DNA from: Halalkalicoccus sp. CGA53
GTDB lineage: Archaea > Halobacteriota > Halobacteria > Halobacteriales > Halalkalicoccaceae
Direction of reading: 5' to 3'
DNA: 64,000 nt
Assembly (NCBI RefSeq): GCF_036429475.1
Contig: NZ_CP144125.1
Location: forward strand, 3,241,521-3,305,520
Both the position numbers and the translations under genes were made by a program. Shown here one piece after another: positions 44,166-54,213 of this stretch. The notes beneath the pieces are model-generated. The model searched no databases and had not been told where the DNA came from. It saw only the letters and a list, made by a program, of their open reading frames with translations. Each line of letters begins with the position of its first letter. The stretch's first letter is position 1.

Positions 44166-45803
44166 TCACCACTCGCCGTCCCACACGCTTGCCTGTGGCT
44201 CGCGTGGATCAGTGGGGATCTCGACGAGCGTCGGTCCCTCGCTCGACTGTGCCTCAGAGAGGACGTCCCGGATCTCGTCGGTGGAGTCGGCCTGAAGTGC
44301 CCGCATGCCGTACCCCTCGGCGATCGCCGCGAACGAGACCGGAGCGGATGCCCAGTCGTACGCACCCTCTTCGAAGCGGTAGTTCCGAGAGGCTTCCTCG
44401 CTGATGATTGCGTAGTCGCTGTTGTTGAGGACGACGACCGTAAGGTCGATGTCGTGAGCGACTGACGTATGGAGTTCGTGGACGCACATCATGAGCCCAC
44501 CATCGCCGGTGAGTACGACGACCTCGCGGTCGGGGTTGGCCATCTTCGCTCCGATTCCCGATGGTAGCCCGGTCCCCATCGATGCCCACGACCCAGGGTT
44601 CACGTACCGGTTCGGTCCGTAAGCGTCGACGGCCAGTAACGCCCACAGCCGGAAACCCCCGGCGTCGACCGCGAGGACCGTCTCGGGGTCCAGCGAGTTG
44701 TTGACCGCACTCAGCGCGGCCACGGACGTCATCGGCGCCTCGGTGCGTTCACGGAGTGGCTTCAGATGTTCGTCGATCGCTTGTCGAACCGCCGCCGCCC
44801 GATCCTCGCCACCTCGTTCTGCCTCCTCCGTGTGCTCGGCGAGCGTACCGAGCGTCGCCTCGGCATCCGCGACGAGACCAACCGTCGGTGTGTATCCCAC
44901 GCCGATATCCGACGCGTGCATCGTCACATGGATCAGCGACGATGGCATTTCGACGCTCCACTCTCCGGTCGTCACGGCGTCGAAGTCCGTTCCAACCCCG
45001 AGTACGGTATCCGAATCGGCCAGGCACTCTAACAGGGCTGTCGGTGCACCTCCCGAGAGAACTCCCGCATATAGGGGGTGGTCCGCCGGCAGCACACCCT
45101 TGCCCTTGTACGTTGATACCACGGGGGCGTCGATTCGTTCCGCTACCGCCTGCAGTTCTTCGCTCGCGTCCCCAGACCGGACACCGCCGCCCGCGACGAT
45201 AACCGGTCGAGACGAAGCGTCGAGTATCTCCGCGGCCTCCGATACCGGTCGTTCGGGTGGTTCCGCTCTCGTCCCCGGTGATTGGGACGTCCGGTGGGCG
45301 AGCGAGACGTCCATCTTCAGGAAGTTCTTCGGAATCCCGAGCCTGACCGGGCCCGTCGGAGTACTCCGTGCGATATCGATCGCTCGGTCGAGTTCGGCGA
45401 TCGTACTCTCGGGGGTTTCGACCAGGATGTTCTCCTTCACGACGTTGTCGTACGTGTCCGGCGGCGTCTCGTGGATACCGTCTCCACCCCGGAGTTCCGG
45501 TTCCGTCTCGATGGCGATATGCAGGAGCGGAACACAGTCGTTGAGCGCGTTCTTCAGTCCGTTCATCGCGTTCATATCACCCGGTCCCGGGATGACGATC
45601 GTCGCGGCCATCTCCCCCGACGTCTCCGCATACCCCCATGCCTGGTGTGAAACTGCCGTCTCGTGGCGGGCCACGACGAAGTCGATCCCCTCGCGCTCCT
45701 CAATGCTCTCGTTGAGCGGGAGGCTCTGCTTTCCCGGGTTTCCGAATACCGTCGAGATGCCCTGCTCTATCAAGCGGTCGATTACGGCCTCATTGACCCG
45801 CAT
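44166..45803 (-). CDS. Thiamin-diphosphate-dependent enzyme (benzoylformate-decarboxylase / acetolactate-synthase-like)
   Basis: A 545-residue, full-length three-domain ThDP enzyme. The N-terminal PYR domain has STVFGNPGKQSLPLNESI and VVARHETAVSHQAWGYAETS, which contains the catalytic Glu. IVIPGPGDMNAMNGLKNALN follows. The middle domain has VSTYKGKGVLPADHPLYAGV. The C-terminal PP domain has the ThDP motif GDGGLMMCVHELHTS...NNSDYAI. The GNPG and HE signatures resemble benzoylformate decarboxylase more than anabolic acetolactate synthase. It would decarboxylate or ligate a 2-oxo acid made by the neighbouring dehydratases. A TATA-like AACTTATCTAC lies about 29 bases before the ATG. Confidence 0.88.
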   Translation of the reverse strand: MRVNEAVIDRLIEQGISTVFGNPGKQSLPLNESIEEREGIDFVVARHETAVSHQAWGYAETSGEMAATIVIPGPGDMNAMNGLKNALNDCVPLLHIAIETEPELRGGDGIHETPPDTYDNVVKENILVETPESTIAELDRAIDIARSTPTGPVRLGIPKNFLKMDVSLAHRTSQSPGTRAEPPERPVSEAAEILDASSRPVIVAGGGVRSGDASEELQAVAERIDAPVVSTYKGKGVLPADHPLYAGVLSGGAPTALLECLADSDTVLGVGTDFDAVTTGEWSVEMPSSLIHVTMHASDIGVGYTPTVGLVADAEATLGTLAEHTEEAERGGEDRAAAVRQAIDEHLKPLRERTEAPMTSVAALSAVNNSLDPETVLAVDAGGFRLWALLAVDAYGPNRYVNPGSWASMGTGLPSGIGAKMANPDREVVVLTGDGGLMMCVHELHTSVAHDIDLTVVVLNNSDYAIISEEASRNYRFEEGAYDWASAPVSFAAIAEGYGMRALQADSTDEIRDVLSEAQSSEGPTLVEIPTDPREPQASVWDGEW

Positions 45804-45900
45804 GGTTTTTCTTCACACACAGTGTAGATAAGTTCCGCGATAAAGGGGGTCGACCGTGTGAAGACCCGTGCCGATCGCTCCCGATGACCCTTGGTGAGCG

Positions 45901-47133
45901 CTACGTCTTTCGGTGTTTCTCGACGACATCCCAGTCCAGTTCGATACCGAGACCGGGTTCGTCGGGCACTTGGATGTATCCGTTTTCGATCAGCGGTTCG
46001 TCTGAAACGACCAGATCATCCCACCACGGAACGTCTCGTGCGTGAAACTCGAGTGCGAGGAAGTTCGGTACTGTCGCACCGACGTGCACCCCAGCCATGG
46101 TCGCAACGGGGCTTCCGATGTTGTGCGGAGCCAATGTCATGTAGTACCCTTCGGCGAGTTCTGCGATCTTTTTCGTTTCGGCGATCCCGCCCGTCTTCGG
46201 GATGTCGGGGGCGACGAACGAGACGGCCTGGTTCTCGACGAGGTCTCTAAACCCGTGGCGGCCGTAGCGGTTCTCCCCCGTGAGAAGTGGCTGGTCGACC
46301 GTACGGTTCAGCTCCGCGAGTGCTTCCGCGTTCTCCGGGGGAAGCGGATCCTCCACCCACGCGAGGTCGTACTCTTCGAGTGCGCTACAGAGCTTCTCGA
46401 CCGAGTCGCGGCTGAAGTTCCAGTGGAGATCGACTGCGATCTCCGCCTCGTCACCGACCTCCTCGACGACCGCCTCGACCAGCCCCCGCTTGTGCGCGAT
46501 CTCGGGTCCATCGAGGTGTCTCGAAAGCGTATCGATATCGCGGCCGGACGGGACATCGAGATCGAACTTGACCATATTGAAGCCGTCGTCGACGGCACTC
46601 CGCGCCGCCCGGGCGTAAGCCGCTGCCTCGTAGGTCTCGGATGGTTGGTGACTCAGGGCCGCTTCGACCATCCCCTCGCCGGCATGGCAATCGGCGTACA
46701 TCCTGACCTCTTCGCGCATCTTCCCGCCGAGTAGTTGGTAGACGGGTTGACCGAGTACCTTTCCCGCCGTATCCCACAGCGCGAGTTCGACGCCGCTGAT
46801 CGCGATCGTCCCGATCCCCTGCTGTGAGCCGCGGCCCGAAAGGCTCTCGCGCATGAGGTTGTACAACCGCTCGACATCGAGGGGGTTCTCGCCCTGCAGC
46901 ACCGGCGCGAAGTAGTCGGTGATCACCTCGTGAACACCGGGTGACGGATAGGACTCCCCGATTCCGGTAACGCCGGTGTCGGTCTCGACCTGTACGATCG
47001 TCCACGGGAAGTTTCCGTCCACGACGAGCGTCGATACGTCTGTGATCTCCGGCGTCTCTGTCGTCCGGCTCGGCGTCTCATCGAACTTCTGCCACATGAC
47101 GGTGGCTAAACGTTCAGCGAAGTCTGAGTACAT
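45901..47133 (-). CDS. Enolase-superfamily (MR/MLE) enzyme 2, sugar-acid dehydratase-like
   Basis: A 410-residue protein. It has the capping-domain TGIGESYPSPGVHEVITDYF and IGTIAISGVELALWDTAGK. The barrel has MVKFDLDVPSG (second strand) and AVDLHWNFSRDS (metal Asp plus His). WVEDPLPPENAEAL and LLTGENRYGRHGF give the metal Glu residues. FVAPDIPKTGG and LAPHNIGSPVA form the His-Asp dyad. This set is that of the mandelate-racemase subgroup, including galactonate-type dehydratases. It lies 97 bases upstream of the ThDP-enzyme gene on the same strand. CTTTATGACG near 47163 is TATA-like. Confidence 0.9.
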   Translation of the reverse strand: MYSDFAERLATVMWQKFDETPSRTTETPEITDVSTLVVDGNFPWTIVQVETDTGVTGIGESYPSPGVHEVITDYFAPVLQGENPLDVERLYNLMRESLSGRGSQQGIGTIAISGVELALWDTAGKVLGQPVYQLLGGKMREEVRMYADCHAGEGMVEAALSHQPSETYEAAAYARAARSAVDDGFNMVKFDLDVPSGRDIDTLSRHLDGPEIAHKRGLVEAVVEEVGDEAEIAVDLHWNFSRDSVEKLCSALEEYDLAWVEDPLPPENAEALAELNRTVDQPLLTGENRYGRHGFRDLVENQAVSFVAPDIPKTGGIAETKKIAELAEGYYMTLAPHNIGSPVATMAGVHVGATVPNFLALEFHARDVPWWDDLVVSDEPLIENGYIQVPDEPGLGIELDWDVVEKHRKT

Positions 47134-47319
47134 CGTGTCCTACGCTCACACCTCACCCGATTCGTCATAAAGCCTTCGGGGTCGAGCCCAGACGAACCGC
47201 GAAGAATCCGGTGTCGGGTCGAAACGCATCCCCGGGAAGTAGGGTCGTTTCCGGGCCCGTCTCCCCTCGAACGCCGCCACCAGCAGCTATATGCGAGGAC
47301 CGTCGAAAAACGGGACAGG

Positions 47320-48210
47320 ATGGTTTCGACTCTCGGGGTTGGATTGGCGCTGCTGGCGGCATGCTGTCTCGCCGGGCAGGCGCTCACGATCCGACTCGCG
47401 ACCCGTCACGGGCGGGCGAACGACGCCCTCCTGGTCGTGATCGCCGTAAACGTCGTCGTGCTGTTCCCGCTGGCGTTCCTCCTCGACCCGAACCCGACGG
47501 TCACTCCGCGGTCGATCGCCGCGTTCGCGGGCGCGGGGATCGTGGGGACGATGCTCGGCCGGGCGTTCTTTTACGAAGGGATCAAACGCGTCGGGGCGAG
47601 CCGCGCGGAGCCGGTGAAGGCCTCGATGCCGTTACACGCGACGGTGTTAGCCGTGCTCTTTCTCGGCGAACGCGTGACCGGGCCCCAGTTCTTCGGGATC
47701 GTGCTGATCGTCGCCGGTATCGCGCTCGTCTCCTGGGAGCAGGCCTCGACCGACCGACTGGAGGGCAACGAGACGCCGTGGCTCGGCCTGTCGTTGCCGC
47801 TGGCCGCCGCGCTGTTCTTCGGGCTCGAACCGATCCTCGCGACGATCGGCTTCGGGGAGGGGACCTCGGTTCCGATGGGCCTCGCGATCAAGACCGCCGC
47901 CGCGCTCGTCGTCTTCGTCGGCTACCTCGCCTGGCGCGGGACGTTGCCGGGCCGGGCGGACGTCCCTCCGGGGGCCTTCCGATGGTACGTCCTGGCAGGG
48001 GTCACGAGCACCACGTTTCTCTTGGCGTACTACGCAGGGTTGGCCGTCTCGCGGGTCAGCGTCGTCGTCCCGATCATGCAGACGAGTCCACTGATCGTCG
48101 TCGTGGTTTCGGCACTCCTCTTCAAGCGAATCGAGAAAGTCACCCCGCGACTTATCGCCGCCGCCGGCGTGATCGTCTGTGGCGGGATTACGGTGACGCT
48201 GACCGGGTGA
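47320..48210 (+). CDS. DMT-family transporter (two EamA domains)
   Basis: A 296-residue protein with about ten helices in two repeats. The first ends SRAEPVKASMPLHATVLAVL. The second has VSRVSVVVPIMQTSPLIVVV and VSALLFKRIEKVTPRL, both typical of the EamA end-of-repeat motif. It likely exports or imports a small metabolite. CTATATGC at 47287-47294 is a TATA box about 30 bases before the ATG, implying a leaderless mRNA. It points away from the enolase-superfamily gene. Confidence 0.9.
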   Translation: MVSTLGVGLALLAACCLAGQALTIRLATRHGRANDALLVVIAVNVVVLFPLAFLLDPNPTVTPRSIAAFAGAGIVGTMLGRAFFYEGIKRVGASRAEPVKASMPLHATVLAVLFLGERVTGPQFFGIVLIVAGIALVSWEQASTDRLEGNETPWLGLSLPLAAALFFGLEPILATIGFGEGTSVPMGLAIKTAAALVVFVGYLAWRGTLPGRADVPPGAFRWYVLAGVTSTTFLLAYYAGLAVSRVSVVVPIMQTSPLIVVVVSALLFKRIEKVTPRLIAAAGVIVCGGITVTLTG

Positions 48211-48262
48211 ACACGGTCGAATACCCCTGATCGGTAAAGACGAAACGAGCGAGGAGGGCTGC

Positions 48263-49315
48263 CTACCGTTCGCCCACGGCCTTCGCGAGCCCCCGGAGGT
48301 AGCCGGCAGTGAACCCGCGTCCACGGTGGCCCCAGTCGGTGTCCCCGGTCATCTGAGGTACGTGGTCCGGGATGACGATTCCGTCGAAGTCGGTCTCGGC
48401 GAGCGCACACATCGCCTCGTGCTCGTCGTAGTTCCCACAGTCGACGAACGTCTCGTTGAACGAGTCGCCCGTGCCGACGACGTCGCGGAAGTGGACGAAG
48501 ACGATGTCGTTACTATTGCCGAACTCCTGGATCACCCCCGGAACGTCGACACCCATCTCCGAGAAGCAACCCAGACAGAGCTTCAGCCCGTGGTTTTCGC
48601 TGGGAACCGCGTCCATCGCGCGGCGGAAACTTTCCGTGTCCCTAAAGAGCCGGGGAATGCCGCCGATCGGTTCGTCGATCGGCGGGTCGATCGGGTGGAG
48701 CGCGAGCGTCACGCCGGCCTCTTCGGCGACCGGGAGGATCCGTTCGAGGAACGCCTCGTAGTTCTCCCAGAGTTCCTCTTCGGTGTACTCTCGTTCGAGG
48801 ACGGGCCCGCTGGGGAGGTCGATATCCTCGCGCTGGAACTCCGTCGCGACCGCGTCGCCTCGAATGCGGGTCGTTCCCGTTCGCATCGGGACGACACCTC
48901 GGGGGTTCCACTGGTAGCCGAGCGTCGTCAGGTCGGCCGCACCCATGTTCCGGATCAGCTCTTCGATCGCCGTGAGCTGTCCCTCTGCTCCCTCGCGTCC
49001 GAACTTGACGTCGCCGTAGACGTTGTAGCCAAGCGTGTGGATACCCGCGAGACGGATTCCGTGGTCAGCGCAGGCGGCCTTCAGTTCCTGCAACTCCTCT
49101 TCGGATGGGATCGTGTCGGGACCGAGCGGGAGTCGTCGATCCGTTTCGGTCCGATCGCTTTCGTCGACGAAGACGTCTCCACCGGTCCCCCCAGTAGGTT
49201 CGACCGGATTGACGAAGACGTCCTCAACCCCGAGCTGAGCGACGTATCGTAATCGCTCGTCCGAGAGGGTGTTCGTTCGGAACCCTACTCGTAGCATCGA
49301 TTCGTTCCGTGGCAT
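48263..49315 (-). CDS. Mannonate dehydratase (UxuA)-like enzyme
   Basis: 350 residues from ATG 49315. A TATA-like GTTATG at 49339-49344 lies 27 bases upstream and supports this start over GTG 49327. Conserved UxuA blocks include LALHPIDPPIDEPIGGIPRL, HGLKLCLGCFSEMGVD, VHFRDVVGTGDSFNETFVD, IPDHVPQMTGD and HRGRGFTAGYLRGLAKAV. They hold the His, Cys, Asp and His metal/catalytic residues. The family removes water from D-mannonate to give 2-keto-3-deoxygluconate. Here the substrate may be a related sugar acid, given the surrounding dehydratases. Confidence 0.88.
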   Translation of the reverse strand: MPRNESMLRVGFRTNTLSDERLRYVAQLGVEDVFVNPVEPTGGTGGDVFVDESDRTETDRRLPLGPDTIPSEEELQELKAACADHGIRLAGIHTLGYNVYGDVKFGREGAEGQLTAIEELIRNMGAADLTTLGYQWNPRGVVPMRTGTTRIRGDAVATEFQREDIDLPSGPVLEREYTEEELWENYEAFLERILPVAEEAGVTLALHPIDPPIDEPIGGIPRLFRDTESFRRAMDAVPSENHGLKLCLGCFSEMGVDVPGVIQEFGNSNDIVFVHFRDVVGTGDSFNETFVDCGNYDEHEAMCALAETDFDGIVIPDHVPQMTGDTDWGHRGRGFTAGYLRGLAKAVGER

Positions 49316-49474
49316 GCGAGAGACCACGCGAGAGAGGACATAACAGTTCTGGTCGAGAAGGGTTCCGATAGCTCTACCAAGTCACCCGTGAGCCGACTGA
49401 GCAGGCGATATCCACCCCACTTTTCGTTACCGTTTCAGCGTTCCCGAGAAGTCGAGGGTGCGTCACCCGTCGGA

Positions 49475-51469
49475 TCAGAGTCGACGACGGACCGACGCAC
49501 GAACGGTGGTGATATCCATCTCGTTGACTTCCATGATCTGCCAGAAGATCGCGACCCCGGCTACAACGAGGAGGGCGCTCCGGAGGAGATCACTCGGTGC
49601 AGCCATGATGACCACGCCGAGGACGACAAACAACCCCCTGAAGCCGAAATAGACCGTCCTCGAGGCGAACGCTCGGCCGTAGTAGTTGAGCCCGTGGACT
49701 AACACCGCGGCACCTCCGAGCAACACGAGCGACGAGTACACCTTGTGGGCGGTGAAGCCGCCGACGATTATCTCGGGGTTGTAGATGAACGCGAACGGGA
49801 GGACGAACAGCGGTGCGGCGATCTTGACGGCTTCTAATGCCGACGCCCAGAAGTTCGACTGCGCGATCCCCGTCGTCACGACCACCGCGATCGCGATCGG
49901 CGGCGTGATCCCCGATAGGATAGCCGCGTAGAAGACGAAGTAGTGGACCGTCAACCGGTCGAGCGCGAACCCCTCGACGAGGGCGGGCGCGACGAGCAGT
50001 GCGACGATCGTGTACGCGGCGACGGTCGGCATCCCCAGACCGAGGATGATACAGATGATCATCGCGAGTATCAGCGCGATGATCAGGACGCCGCCTGAGA
50101 GGTCCATCAGCGCGAGCGCTAGCTTTCCGGGGACACCCGTCGTCACCAGGATGTCGACGATCGCGTTGATCGCCGCGACGATGACGGCGATCGGGGCGAA
50201 GACGATCGCGCCGTATTTCGCCCCCTCGATCGTCATGCGGAAGAGGTCGACGATCGACAGCTCGTTCCATCCCAGTGCGCGCTCGCCCAGTGGGAACGCA
50301 ACCCCGGTAGCGAACATCGCGATCGAGGTGTAGAGCGCGGCGGAGGTGACCGTCCACTGCGCGATACCGAGCGTGTAGATCAGCACGAGAAACGGGATCC
50401 CGAGCTTCACGGTCTCCGAGAGGAACTCGGCCTGTGACTTCTCCATCCCGACCTCCTCCTCGACGTCGATTGAGCCACCGTACATGATGTTCTGGTTGAT
50501 CGCCTTGTAGTGGACGGCGATCCCCACGGCGATGTAGAACGTGAGCGCTGGGACGATGCCGGCGACGAGGACCTCGACGTAGGAGATCCCGAGGATCGAC
50601 GCCATGATGAACGCCGCCGCGCCCATGACCGGCGGCATGATCTGCCCCCCGGAGGAGGCGACGGCTTCGATCCCGGCCGCGGTTGAGGACTTGAGACCGG
50701 CGTCTTTCATCAGGGGGATGGTCACCGATCCGGTCATAGCCGCGTTGGCGACCTGTGCGCCGTTGATCGATCCGATGGCGAGGCTCGCAACGACTGCGGA
50801 CTGGGCGATACCTGATCGGATGTAGTCGGAGGCTCGGAACGCCAACCGCATCACGTAGTCGAACGCCCCGTAGCCGTGGAGGAGCCCCGCATACAGGAGG
50901 AAGAGCGAGACCCAGGCGGCGACGATTCCACTGATCGATCCGAAAAAGCCCTCGAAATCGAGGACGAACACGTTCAGAATACGGGTGATCGACAGCCCGC
51001 CGTGTCCGAGAATCCCCGGCAGGTGCGCACCGAGCCACGCGTAGAGGAAACCGCCCGCGATGACGGAGAGAAACGCCATCCCGAACGCCCGGTAAATGAG
51101 ATAGAACATCGTCAGCGTGAACAGGAGGGCGAGGACGTACTCGTCGTGACGACCCACTCCGGTCCGTTGGAACAGCAACTCCTCGAAGTTCAGCATGAGA
51201 TATGTCACCGTGATTACGACAGTTGCCAGACATATTAACAGGAGATAAATTTCGTTATACCGCTTCTCTTCGAGGGGCTGAATGAGCTCGTCGAGGATGT
51301 AGATCCCGAACGCGAGACCGAACAGCCCGAGGGTGAACAGCGTACGCGCCCACTCTAGCGTAAACGCGTAGTAGATCGCACATAGCCAGAGCACGATCGA
51401 AAGCACGTAGGTGAGGGCTTTGACTGTGACCGCCGGGGTGGATTGGACGTTGGCATGTGACTCGGACAT
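49475..51469 (-). CDS. TAXI-TRAP transporter fused permease
   Basis: A 664-residue membrane protein with about 16-18 helices. It fuses the small (4-helix) and large subunits, as usual for TAXI-type TRAP permeases. Landmarks include TRTGVGRHDEYVLALLFTLT (variable loop), SAVVASLAIGSINGAQVANA, SVTIPLMKDAGLKSSTAAGI, VASSGGQIMPPVMGAAAFIM and ILGLGMPTVAAYTIVALLVA. It imports an organic acid using an ion gradient with the lipoprotein encoded at 40992-42065. The start is ATG 51469. CTTTATCAAG lies about 36 bases before it. Confidence 0.92.
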   Translation of the reverse strand: MSESHANVQSTPAVTVKALTYVLSIVLWLCAIYYAFTLEWARTLFTLGLFGLAFGIYILDELIQPLEEKRYNEIYLLLICLATVVITVTYLMLNFEELLFQRTGVGRHDEYVLALLFTLTMFYLIYRAFGMAFLSVIAGGFLYAWLGAHLPGILGHGGLSITRILNVFVLDFEGFFGSISGIVAAWVSLFLLYAGLLHGYGAFDYVMRLAFRASDYIRSGIAQSAVVASLAIGSINGAQVANAAMTGSVTIPLMKDAGLKSSTAAGIEAVASSGGQIMPPVMGAAAFIMASILGISYVEVLVAGIVPALTFYIAVGIAVHYKAINQNIMYGGSIDVEEEVGMEKSQAEFLSETVKLGIPFLVLIYTLGIAQWTVTSAALYTSIAMFATGVAFPLGERALGWNELSIVDLFRMTIEGAKYGAIVFAPIAVIVAAINAIVDILVTTGVPGKLALALMDLSGGVLIIALILAMIICIILGLGMPTVAAYTIVALLVAPALVEGFALDRLTVHYFVFYAAILSGITPPIAIAVVVTTGIAQSNFWASALEAVKIAAPLFVLPFAFIYNPEIIVGGFTAHKVYSSLVLLGGAAVLVHGLNYYGRAFASRTVYFGFRGLFVVLGVVIMAAPSDLLRSALLVVAGVAIFWQIMEVNEMDITTVRASVRRRL

Positions 51470-51781
51470 CGAAGTTCGTTACAGACCTTACGGCCCCACT
51501 TGATAAAGATTAGGACGTCCTCCGAGACGACCGGAGACCCCGGTCTCGCTACGACTCAAACTTCATATCTCAACTGAACATCCAAACGGTTCGAACCACC
51601 ACACCCGTCTCTTGCGGGCGAGTTCTCAGAACGGGGAGACGTCCAAGTGAAGCGGAGTTTCGGTTCGATAGAGCCGGAGTCCATCCACGGGTCGAATCCT
51701 CTCAGCCGTCGGGAACTCGGTAAGAACTCTAGAGAAGGCGACCATCATAGCTTTGGCGGCGGGCCAGAGAACGGCTAGTCG
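51470..51781. other. Divergent intergenic region
   Basis: 312 bases between the divergent permease and dehydrogenase genes. It presumably holds both promoters. No strong TATA box is seen on the plus side, and no further gene is supported. Confidence 0.4.
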
Positions 51782-52723
51782 ATGAAAGTCACGGTGCGTC
51801 ATGACCAACCGATTGCAAAAGCGCTAGCGGGACGTAGAGAGGGGTTAGTTGTCGTCGGGGCGGATTCCGAACGAGAGGCGCTCGAGGCGTTACCGGAGAG
51901 CGATGCGTTCGTCATCAATCCGACCAACTGGTCGGACGAGTATCTCGAATCGTTCACCGGGGGGCGGTGGATTCAAGCGACGAGTGCCGGATATTCGGCG
52001 TTTCCGATCGAGGAGTTCGAGTCGAACGGGATCGCCTTCACCAACGCGAGCGGGAACTACGGGCCACCCGTCGCCGACCACGCGTTCGCGCTGGCGCTCG
52101 CGCTCGGTCGTGGGATCTCGCGCTGTCGGGACGATCAACTCGACAGCAAGTGGAATCGCGACATCGGCTCCAGTTTGATCGATTTCTCGGACCGCACGCT
52201 CACAGTCGTCGGACTCGGAGATATCGGCGAGGAAGTCGCACGCCGAGGTGAAGGGTTCGGTATGACGGTGTACGGGACGAAACGGGATCCATCGACGTAC
52301 GACGGTCGCCTCCCTGCGGACCGCGTTCTGGCGTCGGGGAAGCTAGATAGTCTGCTTCCGAACACCGACGTCCTCGTTCTCGCCGTTCCTCTGACCGACG
52401 AGACTCACCACCTCGTCGACGAGAACGCCATCGAAGCCCTGCCCGATTCGGCGATCGTAGTGAACGTCGCCCGAGGTCCCGTTATCGACGAACGGGCACT
52501 CGTCCGAGCGCTCGAAACCGACCGGATCGCCGGGGCCGGTCTCGACGTGTTCGAAACCGAGCCCCTCCCCGAAGACTCACCACTTTGGGACCGCAAGGAC
52601 GTCGTGATAACCCCGCACGTTGGCGGTCGATCGGCCTCCTTCGTCGATCGGTTCGTCGACCTCTTCCTCGCGAACCACGACCGACTCGAACGGGGGGAAC
52701 CGTTGGTAAACCGTATCGTATAA
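51782..52723 (+). CDS. D-2-hydroxyacid dehydrogenase
   Basis: A 313-residue protein. The Rossmann motif is TVVGLGDIGEEVARRGEGFG near 141-160. Catalytic Arg is in VVNVARGPVIDERALV, Glu in FETEPLPEDSPLW and His in ITPHVGGRS, so the R-E-H triad is complete. It would oxidise or reduce a D-2-hydroxy acid with NAD(P). It heads a plus-strand pair with the LarA-like gene 103 bases downstream, a logical partner for interconverting hydroxy-acid stereoisomers. Confidence 0.92.
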   Translation: MKVTVRHDQPIAKALAGRREGLVVVGADSEREALEALPESDAFVINPTNWSDEYLESFTGGRWIQATSAGYSAFPIEEFESNGIAFTNASGNYGPPVADHAFALALALGRGISRCRDDQLDSKWNRDIGSSLIDFSDRTLTVVGLGDIGEEVARRGEGFGMTVYGTKRDPSTYDGRLPADRVLASGKLDSLLPNTDVLVLAVPLTDETHHLVDENAIEALPDSAIVVNVARGPVIDERALVRALETDRIAGAGLDVFETEPLPEDSPLWDRKDVVITPHVGGRSASFVDRFVDLFLANHDRLERGEPLVNRIV

Positions 52724-52826
52724 CCGTAGCCTCCGTCTCAACGGAGTTCGGCACAGGAGTCGGCCGACGGGCTCGAACCGGTTCCGGCGCGTAGATTTAA
52801 TACGGTTCGTCGACGGTACTCGCACG

Positions 52827-54167
52827 ATGAACCACGGAACGAGCGGTCGATCTGTCGAGGAGGAGACGATCGTTGAGGTGTGTGGCGATCGCGCCATTCC
52901 CCCTCTCGGCGTCATCGAACAGGTGTGGGACACCGATCCGATCCCGGTTACCGATATCGAGACGACGGCAGCCACGGCAGTGGATGGTCTCGCGTTGGAT
53001 TCAGTTCCGGATGGCGGAACCGTCGCGATCGGTGTCGGTAGTCGAGGTGTCGCGAACCTGCCCGCTATCGTTCGGGGGACGGTCGAGGGGGTTCGCGAGA
53101 GAGGATACGAACCGTTTCTCTTTCCAGCGATGGGTAGTCACGGCGGTGCGACGCCGGAAGGCCAGCGCGAGGTGCTCGACGCGCTGGGCGTTTCCGAGGA
53201 AACCGTGAACTGCGAGGTCAGGGCAACGATGGACGTCGAGCGGATCGGTGTCACGCCCGACCGTGAGGTGCCGGTCTTCACGGATGCGGAAGCGGCGACC
53301 GCGGACGCGATCGTCCCGATCAACCGAATCAAACCTCACACGATGTTCGCAGGCAACGTCGAGAGCGGCCTGTCGAAGATGCTGGTGATCGGGATGGGAA
53401 AACAACGGGGGGCGAAAACCGCACACGAATGGGCACTCGACTGGAGCTTTCGGAACATGATTCCGGAGATAACGACGCTCTTGATCGACCGCCTCCCGAT
53501 CGTCGGCGGGATCGCAATCGTCGAAGACCAGCGAGACGACACGGCAATCATCGAAGGAGTGCCCGCGTCCGGCTTCCTCGATCGTGAATCCGAGTTGCTC
53601 GAGACGGCCTACGATCTACTGCCGACGCTCCCCTTCGACGATCTCGACGTCGTCGTCTTCGACCGTATGGGAAAGGACGTAAGCGGTGCTGGGATGGATA
53701 CGAACGTCACCGGTCGTCTACTGCCGTTCAACGAACCCGAACCGGAGAACCCGTTCATCCGGCGGATTTACGTCCGGTCGCTCACGGAAGCGTCCGGCGG
53801 CAACGCCACCGGGGTCGGACAGGCCGATTTCATCCACCGGGACCTCTTCGCCGACATCGACGTCAGGAAGACCGTCATCAACACGGTCACCTCGGGAAGC
53901 GTCGAGAACGCACGAACTCCGGCGACCGTCGAGACGGATCGGGCCGGAATGCTCGCGAGCGTCTCCACCGTGGGGATTCGCCAGCCTGAGACGATCAGGA
54001 TACTCCGTGCGACCGATACGATGGACTTGGAGCGCCTGTACGCGTCCGAAGCCCTGCTCGAAGAGGCGCGCAGCCGTGAGGACCTCCGTGTGGTCTCGGA
54101 ACCGGAGCCCGTCGAATTCAGTGATGGTGACCTGGTCGCACCCTCTCCAACGAGATTGGTCGAATAA
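52827..54167 (+). CDS. LarA-like (DUF2088) protein
   Basis: A 446-residue protein. GVGSRGVANLPAIVRGTV and LFPAMGSHGGATPEGQREVL carry the conserved His. IVPINRIKPHTMFAGNVESG and LSKMLVIGMGKQRGAKTAHE match the LarA/DUF2088 core. TEASGGNATGVGQADFIHRD is typical of the longer DUF2088 branch. LarA racemases use a nickel-pincer cofactor on 2-hydroxy acids. Whether this branch does is unknown, and no lar maturation genes are visible here. TTTAATAC at 52796-52803 is a TATA box 28 bases before the ATG, so the mRNA is probably leaderless. Confidence 0.85.
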   Translation: MNHGTSGRSVEEETIVEVCGDRAIPPLGVIEQVWDTDPIPVTDIETTAATAVDGLALDSVPDGGTVAIGVGSRGVANLPAIVRGTVEGVRERGYEPFLFPAMGSHGGATPEGQREVLDALGVSEETVNCEVRATMDVERIGVTPDREVPVFTDAEAATADAIVPINRIKPHTMFAGNVESGLSKMLVIGMGKQRGAKTAHEWALDWSFRNMIPEITTLLIDRLPIVGGIAIVEDQRDDTAIIEGVPASGFLDRESELLETAYDLLPTLPFDDLDVVVFDRMGKDVSGAGMDTNVTGRLLPFNEPEPENPFIRRIYVRSLTEASGGNATGVGQADFIHRDLFADIDVRKTVINTVTSGSVENARTPATVETDRAGMLASVSTVGIRQPETIRILRATDTMDLERLYASEALLEEARSREDLRVVSEPEPVEFSDGDLVAPSPTRLVE

Positions 54168-54213
54168 CGAACAGGAACCGAACCGCCGTTCGGCGGACTA
54201 CCCTAGCCGTCCG

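Noticed and set aside
47211-48230. Plus-strand frame of 339 codons over the DMT transporter
   Set aside because: It is the +1 shadow of the EamA transporter, extremely Arg-rich and without motifs.
49590-51233. Minus-strand frame of 547 codons inside the TRAP permease gene
   Set aside because: An alternative-frame shadow rich in Arg and Asp. The permease frame has family motifs throughout.
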